Assembly: GCA_014885115.2 (NCBI GenBank)
Contig: WKLE02006253.1
Span: 1 to 17,619 of the forward strand
Length of the DNA: 17,619 nt
Source of the DNA: Asterionellopsis glacialis
Lineage: Eukaryota > Bacillariophyta > Plagiogrammaphyceae > Rhaphoneidales > Asterionellopsidaceae
Direction of reading: 5' to 3'
A program made the translations under genes and the position numbers. Below, piece by piece: positions 15,869 through 17,619 of this stretch (its first letter is position 1; each line of letters begins with the position of its first letter). The notes under the pieces were generated by a model, which had not been told where the DNA came from, did not search any database, and saw only the letters and a program-made list of their open reading frames with translations.

Positions 15869-17379
15869 GGAGCTGAAGAACCTCCCTGCTGAAGCATGTT
15901 CAACAAGGCCAAACCAGAGTTAATACCAGCTTCTGGTACCGATTCGTCGGCCGTTTTCTTTCCCCTCTTTTTGCTTCCCTTACGCGATGATGTTCTCTTA
16001 CCGGCAGCCGCTTCTGCTTCCTCTGCTACAGCATCAGCGACCAACTCACCCCATGGTGTTATGCCTTCGGAGAAAAATGGTTGAAGACCATCATTATCCG
16101 CAAAATCATCTCCTCCATCAGCAGTACTAGGTTCCTTTCGGAACAAAGGTTGAAGTTTGCTTTGATCGGGTGCTGGGGCTAATTTACTAACGCCACTGTT
16201 CATGAATGACCCTCCCACAACCTTGAAGGCATGTGGGTCCTTGCCAGCAAAGCCTTCTTCGGCAAATACATGTGGATTTCCATCATAATCTACCTTACGA
16301 CCAAGTAATTTTTCATTCACCTTGAACATGTCCTCTTCTGTCCAGCCACTTTCATCGCCTACACCAGCCAGTCCGGTTTCGGCAATGTCATCTCCTTCAC
16401 GGACTTTACCGCGACTATTGGTTCGACTACGAGGTTTCTTGGCACTTCCTGTACGTTTCCGACCTGGTGTACCCGTTTTCTTGGCACTTTCACTTCGTTC
16501 CCGGCCAGGTGTACTGTTGTCGTTATTGTTTTTCCCTCCCTTCTTTTTCTTTTTGTTGGGTGTTTTGGACCGTTGTGAATCTTGACGAATCCAACGTCGT
16601 AATTGTTTGATAAAGGGTAAAACAGCAAAACTTTTCTTGGGGATGCTATCAAGTTCGTGCCATTCACATTGACTCACTTCCTTTCGAGCGACGGGTGCAA
16701 ATTCGAAATTTTCGGGAACCCCCTTACATACGTAGCACGTTCTACGTTTCCCACCATCCATATAGACAAGACCATTTTCCGATTGCAAAGGTTGCCACGA
16801 TAAGGCTTGTCCAGTCACTTGCGCTTGGGCTTGCATTTGTTTCGTGACACCAAAGTTACAATTCGGATCGAATCCAGTTTCTTCGTAGGTTTCTCGTGCG
16901 GCAGCATCTTTCCCGTGTTCATTTTGATTCACTTTACCAGCAGGAAATGTCCAAGTTTCACCCTTCCATACTTGACACAACAGTACCTTGGTACACGATT
17001 CATTCATTAAGATTGTCCCATAGGTTGAGATTTGTCGCTTGTAGGCTGAGAATTCTCCCCACATGGCATCAAATTGTTTCGTCATGGGTTGTAAAATGGG
17101 TGAAAATTCAAACATTTTGATGGCAAAGGACCGTACATTTTTAAATCTGGGGAGTGGGTGTTCGCTATTGTCACAGATAAAGTCATCATAAAACCACCAT
17201 GCCTGTTCCAATTGAAAAAAAATTCGATCTGCAGTAGCCAATTCTTCAGGTGGTAAATTTAAAATAAACCGTGTGTGAACATCATCCAAGGCATCTTCAT
17301 AAGCATCGTTCACCGCACTGGCAACAACACCAGATGCAGCATCCGCGTAGGAGAACGCTGGAGAGTCAGGTACCGACAT
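15496..17379 (-). CDS. DCP2: mRNA-decapping enzyme DCP2 (Nudix hydrolase) with long disordered tail
   Basis: DCP2 removes the m7G cap to commit mRNA to 5'-3' decay in the cytoplasm and P-bodies. This copy is 627 residues. The N-terminal regulatory domain (about 30-110) contains TRFILNLPPEEL and IFFQLEQAWWFYDDF, the DCP1-binding signature. The Nudix domain (about 115-265) has a complete Nudix box: G148, E154, R162-E163, E166-E167 and G169, with the metal-binding Glu residues intact. Beyond 265 the protein is low-complexity: a Lys/Asn/Ser-rich basic stretch with two 14-residue repeats (TPGRERSESAKK and TPGRKRTGSAKK, 290-315), two LQPFF/LQPLF motifs, an HLM-like helix GLALLNML (489-496), polyglutamine (505-525), a Ser/Lys-rich region, and a conserved-looking end (FGDFRFDVDKIMNAM). 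The start at 17379 is preceded by ACCACC, an excellent context. The core call is firm; tail functions are inferred from fungal DCP2. Confidence 0.95.
15805..15867 (-). repeat. Polyglutamine-coding trinucleotide repeat in DCP2
   Basis: The tract holds twenty-one Gln codons: 13 CAG followed by 8 CAA in the coding direction. The pure CAG block is the part most prone to length change. The switch to CAA at one end suggests two expansion events or selection for interruption. The frame is kept on both sides. Confidence 0.95.
16429..16512 (-). repeat. Two 42-nt in-frame tandem repeats in DCP2 tail
   Basis: Two adjacent 42-nt units encode TPGRERSESAKKTG and TPGRKRTGSAKKPR. Both the protein and DNA copies are imperfect, so the duplication is not recent. 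The TPGR/SAKK pattern is basic and Ser/Thr-rich and could be a phosphorylation or RNA-contact region. Confidence 0.7.
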
Positions 17380-17619
17380 GGTGGTCTGGATTGAGTTGCG
17401 ATGGGTGTCTGGTGGGTTTCTGTGTTGAGTGGTTGGAGAGTGACCGACTGTTATAGCAGCAGTGCTTGGCTTGGCGGGTGGAGCATCGCCGATCTCACTC
17501 TCTCAGGGTGGTTGATCCTTCCAGAAATAACTCTAACTCAAACTTCGCAGAAGTTCGACAAAAAAAATTCAAATTTTGTATGCGTTGCGTTTTAAAAAGA
17601 ATATACCAAAGTCTACAGC

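Noticed and set aside
1..17619. A new multi-gene defence, biosynthetic or mobile system
   Set aside because: The genes are recognisable housekeeping or plastid functions on both strands. There is no transposase, integrase, reverse transcriptase or co-directional cluster of unknown genes.

Overview
The window reads as nuclear DNA of a photosynthetic stramenopile, most likely a diatom. Three things point there. It is AT-rich, with compact genes and only two short GT-AG introns. Two proteins carry the signal peptide plus aromatic (+1) residue that marks import into the four-membrane complex plastid (ASAAF in a pirin, TEA-W in a probable thylakoid-lumen protein). It also encodes a front-end delta-4 fatty acid desaturase closely resembling the thraustochytrid/diatom DHA-forming enzyme. 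The species cannot be fixed from the sequence alone.

Layout: 1-2.8 kb has no recognisable gene but holds clusters of a short TACCAGGTA/TACCTGGTA word. The + strand delta-4 desaturase follows (3078-4634), with a TATA-like box just upstream. A ~0.5 kb spacer with a strong CT/GA hairpin leads to tRNA(Ile)-lysidine synthase TilS (5161-7254, one intron). TilS converges on a membrane-anchored SGNH/GDSL hydrolase on the - strand (7292-8588, one intron). After a 1.1 kb spacer come a putative thylakoid-lumen protein (9701-10414, +) and a plastid pirin (10446-11735, -), also convergent. A 0.9 kb spacer with more TACCAGGTA copies separates these from an unrecognised coiled-coil protein (12608-13519, -). 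The window ends with organellar phenylalanyl-tRNA synthetase (14090-15436, +) converging on the mRNA decapping enzyme DCP2 (15496-17379, -).

The genes are mostly housekeeping: lipid synthesis, organellar translation (TilS, PheRS), plastid proteins and mRNA turnover. They do not form one pathway, and I found no evidence of a novel multi-gene system. The points most worth a second look are the intergenic TACCAGGTA family (ten 9-mers, none in a gene), three tail-to-tail gene pairs with stop codons only 31-59 nt apart, the unassigned lumen protein, and the disordered DCP2 tail with an HLM-like helix beside a 21-residue polyQ tract.
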